This document shows, in pieces, positions 21,938-30,250 of a DNA stretch of 36,002 nucleotides (position 1 is the first letter of the stretch; every line of letters begins with the position of its first letter). A model generated the notes under the pieces. That model was not told the DNA's origin. It worked only from the letters and a program-made list of their open reading frames with translations, and did not search any database. The stretch comes from an uncultured Emergencia sp. (GTDB lineage Bacteria > Bacillota > Clostridia > Peptostreptococcales > Anaerovoracaceae): NCBI GenBank assembly GCA_937997955.1, contig CALLDR010000193.1:1-36002 (forward strand). The letters run 5' to 3'. The position numbers and the translations under genes were made by a program.

Positions 21938-23157
21938 TGAAGCGTCTGGGCATCTATATACACATTCCCTTCTGCCTGTCAAAGTGCCGCTATTGCGGAT
22001 TTTATTCCCGCGGCAGCGCGGACAAAGGGGAAATGGACCGGTATGCCGCATCGCTTGCGGACGATATAAAGGAATACGGGAAGATATACGGAAAGATACC
22101 CGGCCGGGGATGTGAAGATCTGGCTCTTGTCGGACGGGATCATGAAGGCGCGGATTGTGAAGACCCGGCCCCTGACGGCCGGGATTGCGCTGGCCGGGGC
22201 CGCGAGGATCCAGGGTACACGGTGGATACGGTGTTCATCGGCGGCGGCACGCCTTCTATCCTTCCGCCGGGCGCGGTATCATCTCTTATGGACAGCCTGC
22301 GGAGCGCCTTTGACATCGAGGCGGACGCGGAGATCACCATAGAGTCCAATCCTAAGACTTTGACCAGGGAAAAGCTGCTGGAATATCGAAGAGCCGGCAT
22401 CAACCGTCTGTCCATGGGCCTGCAGTCCTTTGACGACGGGTGCCTGCGAACCCTGGGACGGGTCCATACGGCGGAGGATTTTCTGGAAAACTTCAGATTG
22501 GCCAGAGAATGCGGCTTCGACAACATCAACATCGACCTGATGTTCGCCATACCGGGCCACACCATGGAAATCTGGGAGGATACGCTGGAGCGGGCTGTCG
22601 GCCTGTCCCCGGAGCACATTTCCTTCTACAGCCTGCAGATCGAGGAGGGAACGCCTTTCTACGAGATGTTCCGCAGAGGTGAGATCGATCAGATTCCAGA
22701 CGAGACCGACAGGCTGATGTACCACAGAGCTATCGCCGTACTGAAGGAAGCAGGCTATGAGCATTACGAGATTTCCAACGCGGCAAAGCCGGGCAGACAG
22801 TGCCGCCACAATCTGAAATACTGGTCTATGGAAGACTATCTGGGAATCGGCAGCGGCGCCAGCAGCTTTGTGAACGGCGTCCGGTTTGCCGAGGCGCCTT
22901 TGATGGAATTTCACGAAAACGACTTTGATGATACGGCAGGCGAGTTCGTGTTTACCGGGCTCAGAAAGACCCGCGGCATCTGCTTTGATGAGTTCCGCGC
23001 CCTGACCGGCCGGGACTTCTGGGACGTGTTCGCGGACCGCAGGGGAGAGCTTGCCCAGTTCTTCGCGGCGGGACAGCTGGTCGAGACCGCGGAGGGACTG
23101 AGGCTCAGTGAAGCGGGCATCGACATATCCAACGCCATTATGGCGGTATTCGTATGA
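21934..23157 (+). CDS. hemW: HemW, heme chaperone-type radical SAM protein, with internal repeat insertion
   Basis: 407 residues. IHIPFCLSKCRYCGFYS gives the radical-SAM cysteines C14, C18, C21 in C-x3-C-x2-C-x-F form. The F rather than a fourth Cys marks HemW, not the coproporphyrinogen dehydrogenase HemN. FIGGGTPSIL (101-110) binds SAM. HemW binds heme and delivers it to acceptor proteins. Residues about 50-94, just before VDTVFIGGG, are an unusual insertion with degenerate repeats of the type C-E-D-x-A/P...GRD (three Cys, many Gly/Asp/Arg). Ordinary HemW has only a short loop there. It is translationally coupled to lepA. Confidence 0.9.
   Translation: MMKRLGIYIHIPFCLSKCRYCGFYSRGSADKGEMDRYAASLADDIKEYGKIYGKIPGRGCEDLALVGRDHEGADCEDPAPDGRDCAGRGREDPGYTVDTVFIGGGTPSILPPGAVSSLMDSLRSAFDIEADAEITIESNPKTLTREKLLEYRRAGINRLSMGLQSFDDGCLRTLGRVHTAEDFLENFRLARECGFDNINIDLMFAIPGHTMEIWEDTLERAVGLSPEHISFYSLQIEEGTPFYEMFRRGEIDQIPDETDRLMYHRAIAVLKEAGYEHYEISNAAKPGRQCRHNLKYWSMEDYLGIGSGASSFVNGVRFAEAPLMEFHENDFDDTAGEFVFTGLRKTRGICFDEFRALTGRDFWDVFADRRGELAQFFAAGQLVETAEGLRLSEAGIDISNAIMAVFV
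22090..22216 (+). repeat. Coding repeat expansion inside hemW
   Basis: Degenerate units such as GGCCGGGGATGTGAAGA, GCGGATTGTGAAGACCC and GGCCGGGGCCGCGAGGATCC recur through this stretch. Length stays a multiple of three, so the reading frame is kept. Confidence 0.6.
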
Positions 23158-23181
23158 CCTTCTGCCCGGAGAGGCGAGGAC

Positions 23182-23280
23182 GGCCGCAAGGACGGAAGGC
23201 TGGCCGCAAGGGCAGAAAGCGGACAGTGCGGGTAGAAATGGACTGCGAGGACAGAAAGCGGGCCGTGAGGACGGAAGGCA
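23182..23280 (+). repeat. 20-bp degenerate tandem repeat x5 between hemW and glpK
   Basis: Units start at 23182, 23202, 23222, 23242 (19 bp) and 23261. The best-conserved copies are GGCCGCAAGGACGGAAGGCT and GGCCGTGAGGACGGAAGGCA. The array ends just before the glpK ribosome site. Confidence 0.8.
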
Positions 23281-23294
23281 AGGGAGGTTCAAAA

Positions 23295-24788
23295 ATGGAC
23301 AAATATATTTTAGCGCTGGATCAGGGAACGACAAGCTCCCGATCGATCATTTACGATAGACGAGGCAATATGGTCAGCGTGGCCCAGAAGGAGTTCCACC
23401 AGTATTATCCCCATGCGGGCTGGGTGGAACACGACGCCGACGAGATCTGGTCTGCGCAGATGACAGTGGCCCACGAGGCCATGCTGAAGGCCGGGCTGAC
23501 CTATCAGGATATCGAAGCTATCGGCATCACCAACCAGCGGGAAACCACGGTTGTGTGGGACAGACATACGGGAGAGCCGGTCTGCAACGCCATCGTATGG
23601 CAGTGCCGCAGAACGGCGGAATACGCGGATTCCCTCATAGCGCGGGGTCTGACGGAAAAGATCAAGGAAAAGACGGGGCTGCTCATTGACGCCTATTTCA
23701 GCGGCACCAAGCTGCGCTGGATTCTGGAAAACGTGGAAGGCGCGCGGCAGAAGGCCGAGGCGGGTGATCTGCTCTTTGGAACCATCGAGACATGGCTGAT
23801 CTGGAAGATGACCGGAGGAAAGGTCCACATCACGGACTACTCCAACGCTTCCCGCACCATGATGTTCAACATTCACACTCTGCAGTGGGACGACGAGATA
23901 TTGGAGCTTTTGGATATACCAAAGTGTATGCTGCCGGAGCCGCTTCCGTCGAGCCAGGTTTACGGCGAGACGGAGTCCACTTTGTTCGCCGGTCCGATTA
24001 AGATCGCGGGAGCTGCCGGAGACCAGCAGGCCGCGCTGTTTGGACAGACCTGCTTTGGGCCGGGAGAAGCGAAGAGCACCTATGGAACGGGCTGTTTCCT
24101 CCTGCTGAATACGGGCGAGACGCCGGTCCTGTCGAAGAACGGACTTTTGACCACCATCGCCTGGGGCCTGGACGGCAAAGTCAGCTACGCTCTGGAGGGA
24201 TCTGTCTTCGTCTGCGGCGCGGCGGTCCAATGGCTGCGGGACGAGCTGGATATCTTAGAAAACTCGGCGGATTCGGAAGCTATGGCTGTGGCCGCGGGAG
24301 ACAACGGCGGCGTTTATGTGGTGCCTGCCTTCGTGGGATTGGGCGCGCCGTACTGGGACCCGTATGCCAGAGGAGCGGTCTTCGGGCTGACCCGCGGTTC
24401 AGGAAAGAACCATCTGGTCCGGGCGACGTTAGAGTCCATGGCGTATCAGGCCAGCGATCTGCTGGACGCCATGGCCACAGACCTTGGCCGGGAGCTGGTC
24501 GCGCTGAAGGTGGACGGCGGCGCCTGCGCCAATGACTTTTTGATGCAGTTTCAGGCGGATATCCTGGGGAAGGAAGTGCTGCGGCCGCGGTGCATTGAGA
24601 CCACCTCTTTGGGAGCCGCTTATCTGGCGGGGCTGGCTACGGGATATTGGAAGAATCAGGAGGACATCCTTGCCAACTGGCAGATCGACAAGACCTTTGT
24701 TCCTGCCATGGCCGGAGGTGAGCGGGAAAGCCTGCTGGCCGGATGGCACAAGGCGGTGGACCGGTGCCGGGGATGGGCAAAGGACTGA
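23295..24788 (+). CDS. glpK: Glycerol kinase
   Basis: 497 residues, normal length. MDKYILALDQGTTSSRSI is the phosphate-1 motif; GITNQRETTVVW (about 82-93) and IVWQCRRT are glycerol-site signatures, AGDQQAALFGQ and STYGTGCFLLLNTG follow, and the C-terminal LKVDGGACANDFLMQFQADI is the second FGGY signature. It phosphorylates glycerol to sn-glycerol-3-phosphate. Start at 23295 (GGGAGG about 9 bases upstream) matches the family start. A longer in-frame extension from 23154 is encoded by the 20-bp repeats and overlaps hemW, so it is rejected. No glpF or glpD is adjacent, and hemW is not functionally related. Confidence 0.96.
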   Translation: MDKYILALDQGTTSSRSIIYDRRGNMVSVAQKEFHQYYPHAGWVEHDADEIWSAQMTVAHEAMLKAGLTYQDIEAIGITNQRETTVVWDRHTGEPVCNAIVWQCRRTAEYADSLIARGLTEKIKEKTGLLIDAYFSGTKLRWILENVEGARQKAEAGDLLFGTIETWLIWKMTGGKVHITDYSNASRTMMFNIHTLQWDDEILELLDIPKCMLPEPLPSSQVYGETESTLFAGPIKIAGAAGDQQAALFGQTCFGPGEAKSTYGTGCFLLLNTGETPVLSKNGLLTTIAWGLDGKVSYALEGSVFVCGAAVQWLRDELDILENSADSEAMAVAAGDNGGVYVVPAFVGLGAPYWDPYARGAVFGLTRGSGKNHLVRATLESMAYQASDLLDAMATDLGRELVALKVDGGACANDFLMQFQADILGKEVLRPRCIETTSLGAAYLAGLATGYWKNQEDILANWQIDKTFVPAMAGGERESLLAGWHKAVDRCRGWAKD

Positions 24789-24793
24789 TCAAA

Positions 24794-24838
24794 AGCATGA
24801 TCATAGGTAATGACGAAGAGCATGACCAAAGGGAATGA
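24794..24838 (+). repeat. Imperfect repeat after glpK
   Basis: AGCATGATCATAGGTAATGA (24794-24813) and AGCATGACCAAAGGGAATGA (24819-24838) are related units at a 25-base period. Confidence 0.5.
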
Positions 24839-24890
24839 TCATTTGAAACCGTGATACGCGATAATGGAACGATATATGGAGGAAGCATTT

Positions 24891-26000
24891 ATGGGTGAAA
24901 TCAAACAAAGAGACTATGTATTCGATACGCTGCGAGGACTTTGCATGTGGAGCATCCCCATCTCGCATTTTACGAGAATGGCGGGACACTTCAGCCACGA
25001 TTCCCTCAGCGGCATCGTCTACATAACCATCAACGTATTTGTCATGCAGGCGTTCATGTTCCTGTCGGGCTACTTTTCCAAGAAGCCGGAAAAGGGCAGA
25101 ACCATCGCCTTTAAGACGTTCCTGTGGCCGTATATTCTGAGCATCTTTTTCTTCTACGGCGTGCGTCATCTGCTGTGGGGCAGCGCGACGCTGTACTTTG
25201 ACCGGCCGCCTTTTGCCATGTGGTTCATGCTGGCGCTGTTTCTGTACAAGGTGTTTCAGAAGAACTACGTGAAGATACCGCATTTCTTCGCCATTACTTT
25301 CGTGCTGTACCTGTTCGCAGGATGCGTGCCGTTTCTGACGGAGACGCTGTCTCTGGGACGGATCGTGTCGTATTTCCCTTTCTTCTTTTTGGGCTATTAC
25401 TGCACGCCGGAGCATATCGCCAAGATCAAATGCCTGCAAAAGTGGCAGTGCTGGGTGCTGGGCATCGTGCTGGTGGGTATCTCTGTCTATCTGGCCTTCG
25501 GCCTGACGGAAATTCCGGTGGAATGGTATCTGATGCGGCGTCCTGGCGCGGAGATCGGCGTGGTCTGGTATGTGGACGTGCTGATGCGGCTGCTGCTGGT
25601 GGTCTTGGGATGCGCCTGGATCATCTTCATGTTCAATGTGCTGCCGGGCAAGGACAACTACCTGGCCTATGTGGGAAGGAACACCATGCCGGTTTACATC
25701 TTCCATCTGGTGGTCCGCCAGTGGATCAAAAAGCACGGCATTACCATGGGGCTGTTCGCGCTGCCGGAAGCTGACAGCGTGCTGTATTACGTGCTGATCT
25801 TCGGACTGGCGTCCCTATGCGTAGTGGTATTCTCATCAAAGCCGGTTTCCAGGTTCTACGATTTCGTCGTAGATGGGCTCTACGATATTTTCATGTGGAT
25901 CGTCAACCATGTGTTCCTTGGAATTTTCGGCGTTGTGGAAAAGGTTCTGGTCGGCTGCGGTCTGGGGACTGTAAACTGGCTGGAAAAACAGAAAAAATAG
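24891..26000 (+). CDS. Membrane acyltransferase (acyltransferase 3 / OafA-NodX type)
   Basis: 369 residues with about ten transmembrane segments. The start RDYVFDTLRGLCMWSIPISH contains the R-G-x(2) and the catalytic-type histidine (SHF) typical of acyltransferase 3 proteins. FLSGYFSKKP and FPFFFLGYY are further family patterns, as in fucose 4-O-acetylase-like members. Such enzymes move acetyl groups across the membrane onto sugars of cell-surface polymers. GGAGGA lies 7 bases before the ATG at 24891, making the in-frame ATGs at 24864 and 24876 unlikely. It starts about 100 bases after glpK with no clear terminator between. Acceptor unknown. Confidence 0.82.
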   Translation: MGEIKQRDYVFDTLRGLCMWSIPISHFTRMAGHFSHDSLSGIVYITINVFVMQAFMFLSGYFSKKPEKGRTIAFKTFLWPYILSIFFFYGVRHLLWGSATLYFDRPPFAMWFMLALFLYKVFQKNYVKIPHFFAITFVLYLFAGCVPFLTETLSLGRIVSYFPFFFLGYYCTPEHIAKIKCLQKWQCWVLGIVLVGISVYLAFGLTEIPVEWYLMRRPGAEIGVVWYVDVLMRLLLVVLGCAWIIFMFNVLPGKDNYLAYVGRNTMPVYIFHLVVRQWIKKHGITMGLFALPEADSVLYYVLIFGLASLCVVVFSSKPVSRFYDFVVDGLYDIFMWIVNHVFLGIFGVVEKVLVGCGLGTVNWLEKQKK

Positions 26001-26035
26001 TGAAGACAAGAAAGGCGGCCTGTGAGGAGTCATGG

Positions 26036-26098
26036 GCTGCCTTTAATCATGGTCTGCCTTTAATCATGGTCTGCCTTTTCGGTAAAATGCGGTAAAAT
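26036..26098 (+). repeat. 17-bp tandem repeat x2.5 followed by a 10-bp repeat x2
   Basis: CTGCCTTTAATCATGGT is repeated exactly at 26036-26052 and 26053-26069 with a third partial copy. CGGTAAAATG follows twice (26079-26098). Confidence 0.9.
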
Positions 26099-26179
26099 GG
26101 GAGAAGCTGCGCGCGTTGCGGGGCAAAGGCCGGAAAGGCGTATTGCGAAGAGAATATGACAAATTCTCCTTTGAAGGGG

Positions 26180-26199
26180 TGTTCTTTTTGGCGGGAACA
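26180..26199. promoter_or_regulatory. Possible operator upstream of the XRE gene
   Basis: TGTTC...GAACA form an inverted repeat (arms at 26180-26184 and 26195-26199), followed by TAAAAT at 26203-26208, about 30 bases before the XRE-regulator start. Autoregulation is plausible but unproven. Confidence 0.35.
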
Positions 26200-26236
26200 G
26201 ATTAAAATATGTTCATCGGACAAAGGAGGTTTTTTG

Positions 26237-26704
26237 ATGAATCCTATCATTATCGGGAGCTTTGTGGCAAAAAAGCGCAAGGAAAAGAATTTGACCCAGG
26301 CGCAGCTGGCGGAACGGTTGGGCGTATCAAATAAGACTGTATCAAAATGGGAGACGGGCAAGTGCATGCCGGATTACAGCGTGATCGAGCCTCTGTGCAG
26401 GGAGCTGGGCGTCTCCATGGCGGAGTTCATGGAGGGCAAAGAAGCTGAGGACAGCGGCGCCTGCGGATACGATGATTCTCAAATGCTGGACCTGATCAAA
26501 AGGGTGCAGACCTTGGAGCGCCAGAGGGTATCGCTGTACGGACTGATCCTGATCATCATGGGAATGGCCCTGCTGCTGCTCCACTACAACGTAGGCGGCA
26601 GTGATGTGAAGGACTTTATTTCAGGCATTCTCCTGGGCATAGGTGTCTTTGAGATGCTGGCAGGCGTCTATGCAGCTGTAAGAGGCATCGCCAAGGGCGA
26701 TTGA
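26237..26704 (+). CDS. XRE-family regulator with C-terminal membrane segments
   Basis: 155 residues. The N-terminal helix-turn-helix is GSFVAKKRKEKNLTQAQLAE followed by RLGVSNKTVSKWETGKCMPD, a standard XRE domain. After a charged linker, two hydrophobic segments (about 102-122 and 132-150) would hold the protein in the membrane. Such one-component membrane regulators are common in Clostridia and are thought to respond to cell-envelope signals. CAAAGGAGG lies before ATG 26237. An ATG at 26156 would add residues not seen in the family. The target is unknown; no transporter is adjacent. Confidence 0.85.
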   Translation: MNPIIIGSFVAKKRKEKNLTQAQLAERLGVSNKTVSKWETGKCMPDYSVIEPLCRELGVSMAEFMEGKEAEDSGACGYDDSQMLDLIKRVQTLERQRVSLYGLILIIMGMALLLLHYNVGGSDVKDFISGILLGIGVFEMLAGVYAAVRGIAKGD

Positions 26705-26725
26705 TATCGTGCCATCGCGCTGCCC

Positions 26726-26785
26726 GCCGCGGTGCTGCGGCGCTGCTGTGTGATGTGGCGGCATGGTGTCTGCCGCGGTGCTGCG
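26726..26785 (+). repeat. 14-bp GC-rich direct repeat and CTG-rich spacer
   Basis: GCCGCGGTGCTGCG occurs at 26726-26739 and 26772-26785 within a low-complexity GCTG/GCGG-rich spacer (26705-26880) separating the XRE gene from the convergent Uma2 gene. No gene seen there. Confidence 0.6.
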
Positions 26786-26914
26786 CAGATGTTGTAATGC
26801 TATGATAATGCGTTCTAATTCCGCCGTGTAATGGCATTGTGCCTGCTGCGTTCTAGTGCTGCCGTGGTGGGGACTGTTTTGAACGATACGGTGAGCGGGA
26901 AGCAGCCTTGCAGG

Positions 26915-27715
26915 CTACTCCCGTTCATACAGAAAGCTGATGCGGTTATAAAGATCGGCGAAATCGATGACACATTCGCCGTCCAGAACGGCGACTGGAA
27001 TCTTTTCACTGAAGCTGGCCAGCCGATAATCGTCGTGCTCAAAATCGTAGATCATGACGGTTTTCTTATCGGGATCTACCATCCAGTATTCCCGGACGCC
27101 GGCGTTCAGATATTTATTCAGTTTGATAAACATATCCTTTTTCTTTGTGGACTTAGAAAGCACTTCCATAACGAAATCCGGCGCGCCGTAAACACACCTG
27201 CGGATGATCTTGTCGGAATCGCAGACGATGATGACGTCCGGCTCCACCATGGTCTTATCATCGCAGTCCAGCTGGACGTCCACTGGGGATACCAAAGGGA
27301 TGCACTGACCGCCTTTGGCGTCAATATGGTAGAGCAGATGCGCATAAATCCGTCCTAAGATCGACTGATGAATCGTGGTCGGGGCGGTCATGTCGTAGAT
27401 GACACCATCGATCAGCTCGAACCGCTGATCCTCCGGCAGATTGTAGTAGTCTTCCAAAGTGTATTCTCCCTGTTTCTTTGTCAGATACGGCGCGGCGGAT
27501 TCCTCGACCCTGGAGCCGTCGCCCTCGGAAAACGAGTATGCGGACTTCTTTTTCAGCACGGCCTCCAGTGCGCGCAGAGTCTCATAGCGAGGCGAGGCGG
27601 TAGCTCCGCTGAAAATCTTCTGAACCGTACCCAGCGGCACGCCGGACAGTTCCGCGACCATGGCGTTGGAATAACCCAGTTCCTTCTTTCTCTCTTTCAT
27701 CTCCTGTACTGTCAT
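26915..27715 (-). CDS. HTH-Uma2 fusion protein (XRE domain plus PD-(D/E)XK-like endonuclease)
   Basis: 266 residues. Residues 1-55 are a helix-turn-helix (MKERKKELGYSNAMVAELSG followed by VPLGTVQKIFSG). Residues 88-255 are a Uma2/DUF820 domain: FELIDGVIYDM (99-109), MVEPDVIIVCD (156-166), GAPDFVMEVLS (177-187), KSTKKKD and GVREYWMVDPD. E100, D160, E184 and K188 are the likely restriction-like active-site residues. Uma2 proteins are abundant in some bacteria but their role is poorly defined; the fused DNA-binding domain suggests targeted cleavage or regulation. Start at 27715 is chosen (AAAGGAG 6 bases upstream). The gene has its own strong promoter and lies alone. Confidence 0.85.
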   Translation of the reverse strand: MTVQEMKERKKELGYSNAMVAELSGVPLGTVQKIFSGATASPRYETLRALEAVLKKKSAYSFSEGDGSRVEESAAPYLTKKQGEYTLEDYYNLPEDQRFELIDGVIYDMTAPTTIHQSILGRIYAHLLYHIDAKGGQCIPLVSPVDVQLDCDDKTMVEPDVIIVCDSDKIIRRCVYGAPDFVMEVLSKSTKKKDMFIKLNKYLNAGVREYWMVDPDKKTVMIYDFEHDDYRLASFSEKIPVAVLDGECVIDFADLYNRISFLYERE

Positions 27716-27789
27716 AATAAGCTCCTTTCGATGCAGCTGACATGATCGGATCGACCAAATCAAGATATAAAGAATAATTTTATAACCAT

Positions 27790-27818
27790 ATTATAGCCCG
27801 GTGAAAACAAAAAGTCAA
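27790..27818 (-). promoter_or_regulatory. Promoter of the HTH-Uma2 gene
   Basis: On the minus strand TTGACT (27818-27813) and TATAAT (27795-27790) are separated by exactly 17 bases, 75 bases before the start codon. The remaining sequence up to 28100 is AT-rich and shows no gene I can support. Confidence 0.8.
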
Positions 27819-28179
27819 CCGTTTAAAGATAAAAATATCTTAAAATTATCCTAAAATTGTTTTGCGATGAGAATATAAAGAACTCAGAGCCGCCATTTCT
27901 TGCAGGCGCAGCTGGTGGAATTAGATGGGATCGGACAGAGTTGAATGGAGTTGGGCTTTTTGTATGAATTTAAAGGCTTTAACCTAAGTGTTCGGGTCGA
28001 ATTTTGGTTTTTGCTGAGAATGAGGAGATTTAGCCCAATCCTGTTGGAATCGCTGGAATTTCTTAGAGCCGCGCCGCCCGTCTCTTTTGCTCTTTCATGG
28101 ACCGTCCCTGATTTTTTCAAAACGGCAGTTCCTATTTTTTCAGGAATATGATAAAATTAAAAAAAGGAAGCGATAGATT

Positions 28180-29295
28180 ATGAAAGAGAAAAAGAAGAAC
28201 AAAAAGAAAATATTGGTGAGAGTTTTGCTCGTCATAGTGATTCTGCTCGCCGCCGCGGGCGGCTGGTATGGACTTCAAGTCCACGAATCTCACAGACTTT
28301 TGACGCGGGCAGAGGGCATGACCTTTGACGCGTTGATCCAGGAAGCTTTGGCGGGCAGGGAAGACGCGTGCGTTACCGTAGGCGTTATCAAAGACGGCCA
28401 GACGGCCTTTGATGTTTACGGCCCAGACGGCCAGATCCTTGAACAAAAGGAATACGTGTATGAGATAGGTTCCATTACCAAAACCATGACGGCAGCTTTG
28501 ATCGCTCGGGCGATCCAGGAGGACAGGCTGCAGCTGACGGATACCGTCGATCAGTATTTGGAGCTTCCGGAGGGAAAGGTCTATCCGACCATAGAATCGC
28601 TGCTGACGCATACCTCCGGGCTGGAAGAGGAGTATTACGAATGGTCGATGCTGTCCTATCTGATTCACCCGGAAGAAAACCCGTTTCAGGGTATTACAAA
28701 AGAGATCATTTTGGAGGAATACCAGGAAACCGACCTGGAAGAAGGCAAAGCCTATGAGTTCTCCTATTCTAATTACGGGTTTGCTCTGCTGGGGCTGGTG
28801 CTGGAGGAGATTTACGGCACTGACTATACAAGTCTGGCCGACACCTATCTGCGGAATGAGCTGGACATGAAGGATACCCACGTGTCAAAGGACGATACGG
28901 ACTTTGACGGCAGCTGGGTATGGAATGCCGGTGACGCGTATATTTCCGCCGGAGCCGTGGTATCCGATATTACGGACATGCTGGCATACGCAGAGGCGCA
29001 GCTTGACGGAGACGGAGCCGCAGGCCTGTGCCATCAGCCTTTGAAACAGGCCGATGGGTCTGACCCATGGAAGCGGCTGGAAGGTCTGTGCGTCGATGAG
29101 ATAGGCATGGGCTGGATGATTGACAGCGAACACGGCTTCATCTGGCACAACGGCGCGACAGGCATGCATACCAGCTATCTGGGATTTTGTCCGGAGAAGC
29201 AGACCGCCGTGGTGGTGCTGTCCAATTTAAGCCAGGAAGAGGATATCCAGACTACGACCCTGGGATTTAAAAAGCTGTTGGAGCTGTCCCGTTGA
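28180..29295 (+). CDS. Membrane-anchored serine hydrolase (beta-lactamase / class C PBP-like family)
   Basis: 371 residues. Residues 11-31 are a single N-terminal membrane anchor after a very basic start (KEKKKNKKK). The active-site motifs are S98-I-T-K101 (S-x-x-K), Y196-S-N198 (Y-x-N) and HNG near residue 333 replacing the K-T-G triad. EIGSITKTMTAALIAR, LLTHTSGLEEEY and YSNYGFALLGLVLEEI are typical of the AmpC/EstB/PBP4* superfamily. The protein would act outside the cell as a peptidase, esterase or peptidoglycan-editing enzyme; it need not be a beta-lactamase. AAAAAGGAAG precedes the ATG. Confidence 0.87.
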   Translation: MKEKKKNKKKILVRVLLVIVILLAAAGGWYGLQVHESHRLLTRAEGMTFDALIQEALAGREDACVTVGVIKDGQTAFDVYGPDGQILEQKEYVYEIGSITKTMTAALIARAIQEDRLQLTDTVDQYLELPEGKVYPTIESLLTHTSGLEEEYYEWSMLSYLIHPEENPFQGITKEIILEEYQETDLEEGKAYEFSYSNYGFALLGLVLEEIYGTDYTSLADTYLRNELDMKDTHVSKDDTDFDGSWVWNAGDAYISAGAVVSDITDMLAYAEAQLDGDGAAGLCHQPLKQADGSDPWKRLEGLCVDEIGMGWMIDSEHGFIWHNGATGMHTSYLGFCPEKQTAVVVLSNLSQEEDIQTTTLGFKKLLELSR

Positions 29296-29458
29296 GTGAA
29301 GACATATAACTGCGAAGCGCCGCTTTTGATGGGATACTTTCCGGCAATTGCATCTCGCGATTCCACGCTGGGTTAGGCTGTTATATCGGCCGTTCGGCGT
29401 CCGGCGGCGTCTCCGCGGTCCGCGCCTGCTTTGAAATAAAATAAACGAAGGGGATACG

Positions 29459-29812
29459 ATGATGGAATACAAAGACTTTGATAAAAGGAAAAACACTACA
29501 AAGGAAAACACCACCATGGTGGACTTTGATTATGAAAAGTACGCGGAAGTGGAATACAAAGCGACCCATACCGATGCGGTGGCGGCTTTGACCTGCGGCA
29601 TTTTAGCTATCGTATTCGCTGTATTCTATCTGCCCCTGGGCGTTGTCGCCAGCATCGTCGGCATCGTCTTCGGTATTCGCGGCTGCAGGCGGAACCCGCG
29701 GAAGTGCGGCATGGCTATCGCCGGGCTGATCTGTTCTATTATCGGCATCATCATAGCCGCTGCCATGGTAGTGCTGGCTCTGACGCTGATCGGCGGCGTG
29801 GAACTGCTGTAG
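29459..29812 (+). CDS. Small DUF4190-like membrane protein
   Basis: 117 residues. A hydrophilic acidic/basic N-terminus of about 40 residues is followed by two hydrophobic hairpins (about 43-73 and 83-112). ALTCGILAIVFAVFYLPLGV, VGIVFGIRGCRR and KCGMAIAGLICSIIGIII match the DUF4190 pattern of paired glycine-rich helices. Function of the family is unknown. GAAGGGG lies before ATG 29459 (a second ATG follows at 29462). It lies about 160 bases after the serine hydrolase on the same strand. Confidence 0.75.
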   Translation: MMEYKDFDKRKNTTKENTTMVDFDYEKYAEVEYKATHTDAVAALTCGILAIVFAVFYLPLGVVASIVGIVFGIRGCRRNPRKCGMAIAGLICSIIGIIIAAAMVVLALTLIGGVELL

Positions 29813-29923
29813 ACCAGACGCAGGATCAGACATCAGGCTCTCTGCCAGTTTATTCTCGAATATCATCTGTGTTTCTAAATTTTTCTAATGGCGTGTTCTA
29901 ACGCGTGATAAATTTTAAAATTT

Positions 29924-29956
29924 AACAAAAAAAAATTAAGCGTTTGCAACGCTTAG
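29924..29956 (-). terminator. Minus-strand intrinsic terminator with no matching gene
   Basis: TAAGCGTT and AACGCTTA (29938-29956) form a perfect 8-bp stem with loop TGC. On the minus strand it is followed by AA and a long T-run (29936-29928), whereas the plus-strand side is not T-rich. No minus-strand gene lies upstream of it. Confidence 0.6.
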
Positions 29957-30044
29957 AACTGTTTCATATTTTGAAAATGTTAAGACGGGTGCCTGAACTG
30001 AAAACAGAAGAAATCAGTCAGACGGGATCCGTATTTTTAGCCGG

Positions 30045-30068
30045 TCCAAAAAAGTATACTTTTTTGGA
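30045..30068. promoter_or_regulatory. 24-bp perfect palindrome, putative operator (copy 1)
   Basis: TCC, six A, GTATAC, six T, GGA: every base pairs across the centre. A 14-bp copy of the core lies 191 bases downstream. No loop and no T-run on only one side, so this looks like a protein-binding site more than a terminator. Confidence 0.55.
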
Positions 30069-30236
30069 TTGACTTATGCTCCCTGATATTTCCTCAAAAT
30101 TTCTCCCAACGATCACATTCTATCATCAGATGATTATAAAATCAACCATTAATTGTATTTTTTGTCGAAAAAATTTCCTTTAAAATCCATTTATGTATTT
30201 TCATCCATCGCCGTCAAAATATGTCTTAAATTGCAA

Positions 30237-30250
30237 AAAAGTATACTTTT
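30237..30250. promoter_or_regulatory. Palindrome copy 2 (AAAAGTATACTTTT)
   Basis: Fourteen-base perfect palindrome identical to the core of the 30045-30068 palindrome, just upstream of the structured RNA, where it could overlap that RNA's promoter. Confidence 0.5.

Noticed and set aside
20066..22051. 661-codon minus-strand frame opposite lepA
   Set aside because: LepA on the plus strand is certain; the antisense frame is a by-product of GC-rich codon usage.
21934..23157. HemN coproporphyrinogen dehydrogenase
   Set aside because: The cysteine motif ends in C-x-F and not C-x-C, which marks HemW.
23154..23294. N-terminal extension of glycerol kinase
   Set aside because: Encoded by the 20-bp repeats, very basic, overlaps hemW; family start and ribosome site are at 23295.
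28180..29295. Beta-lactamase resistance gene
   Set aside because: Has S-x-x-K and Y-x-N but HNG replaces the KTG triad; the family is broad and includes peptidases and esterases.
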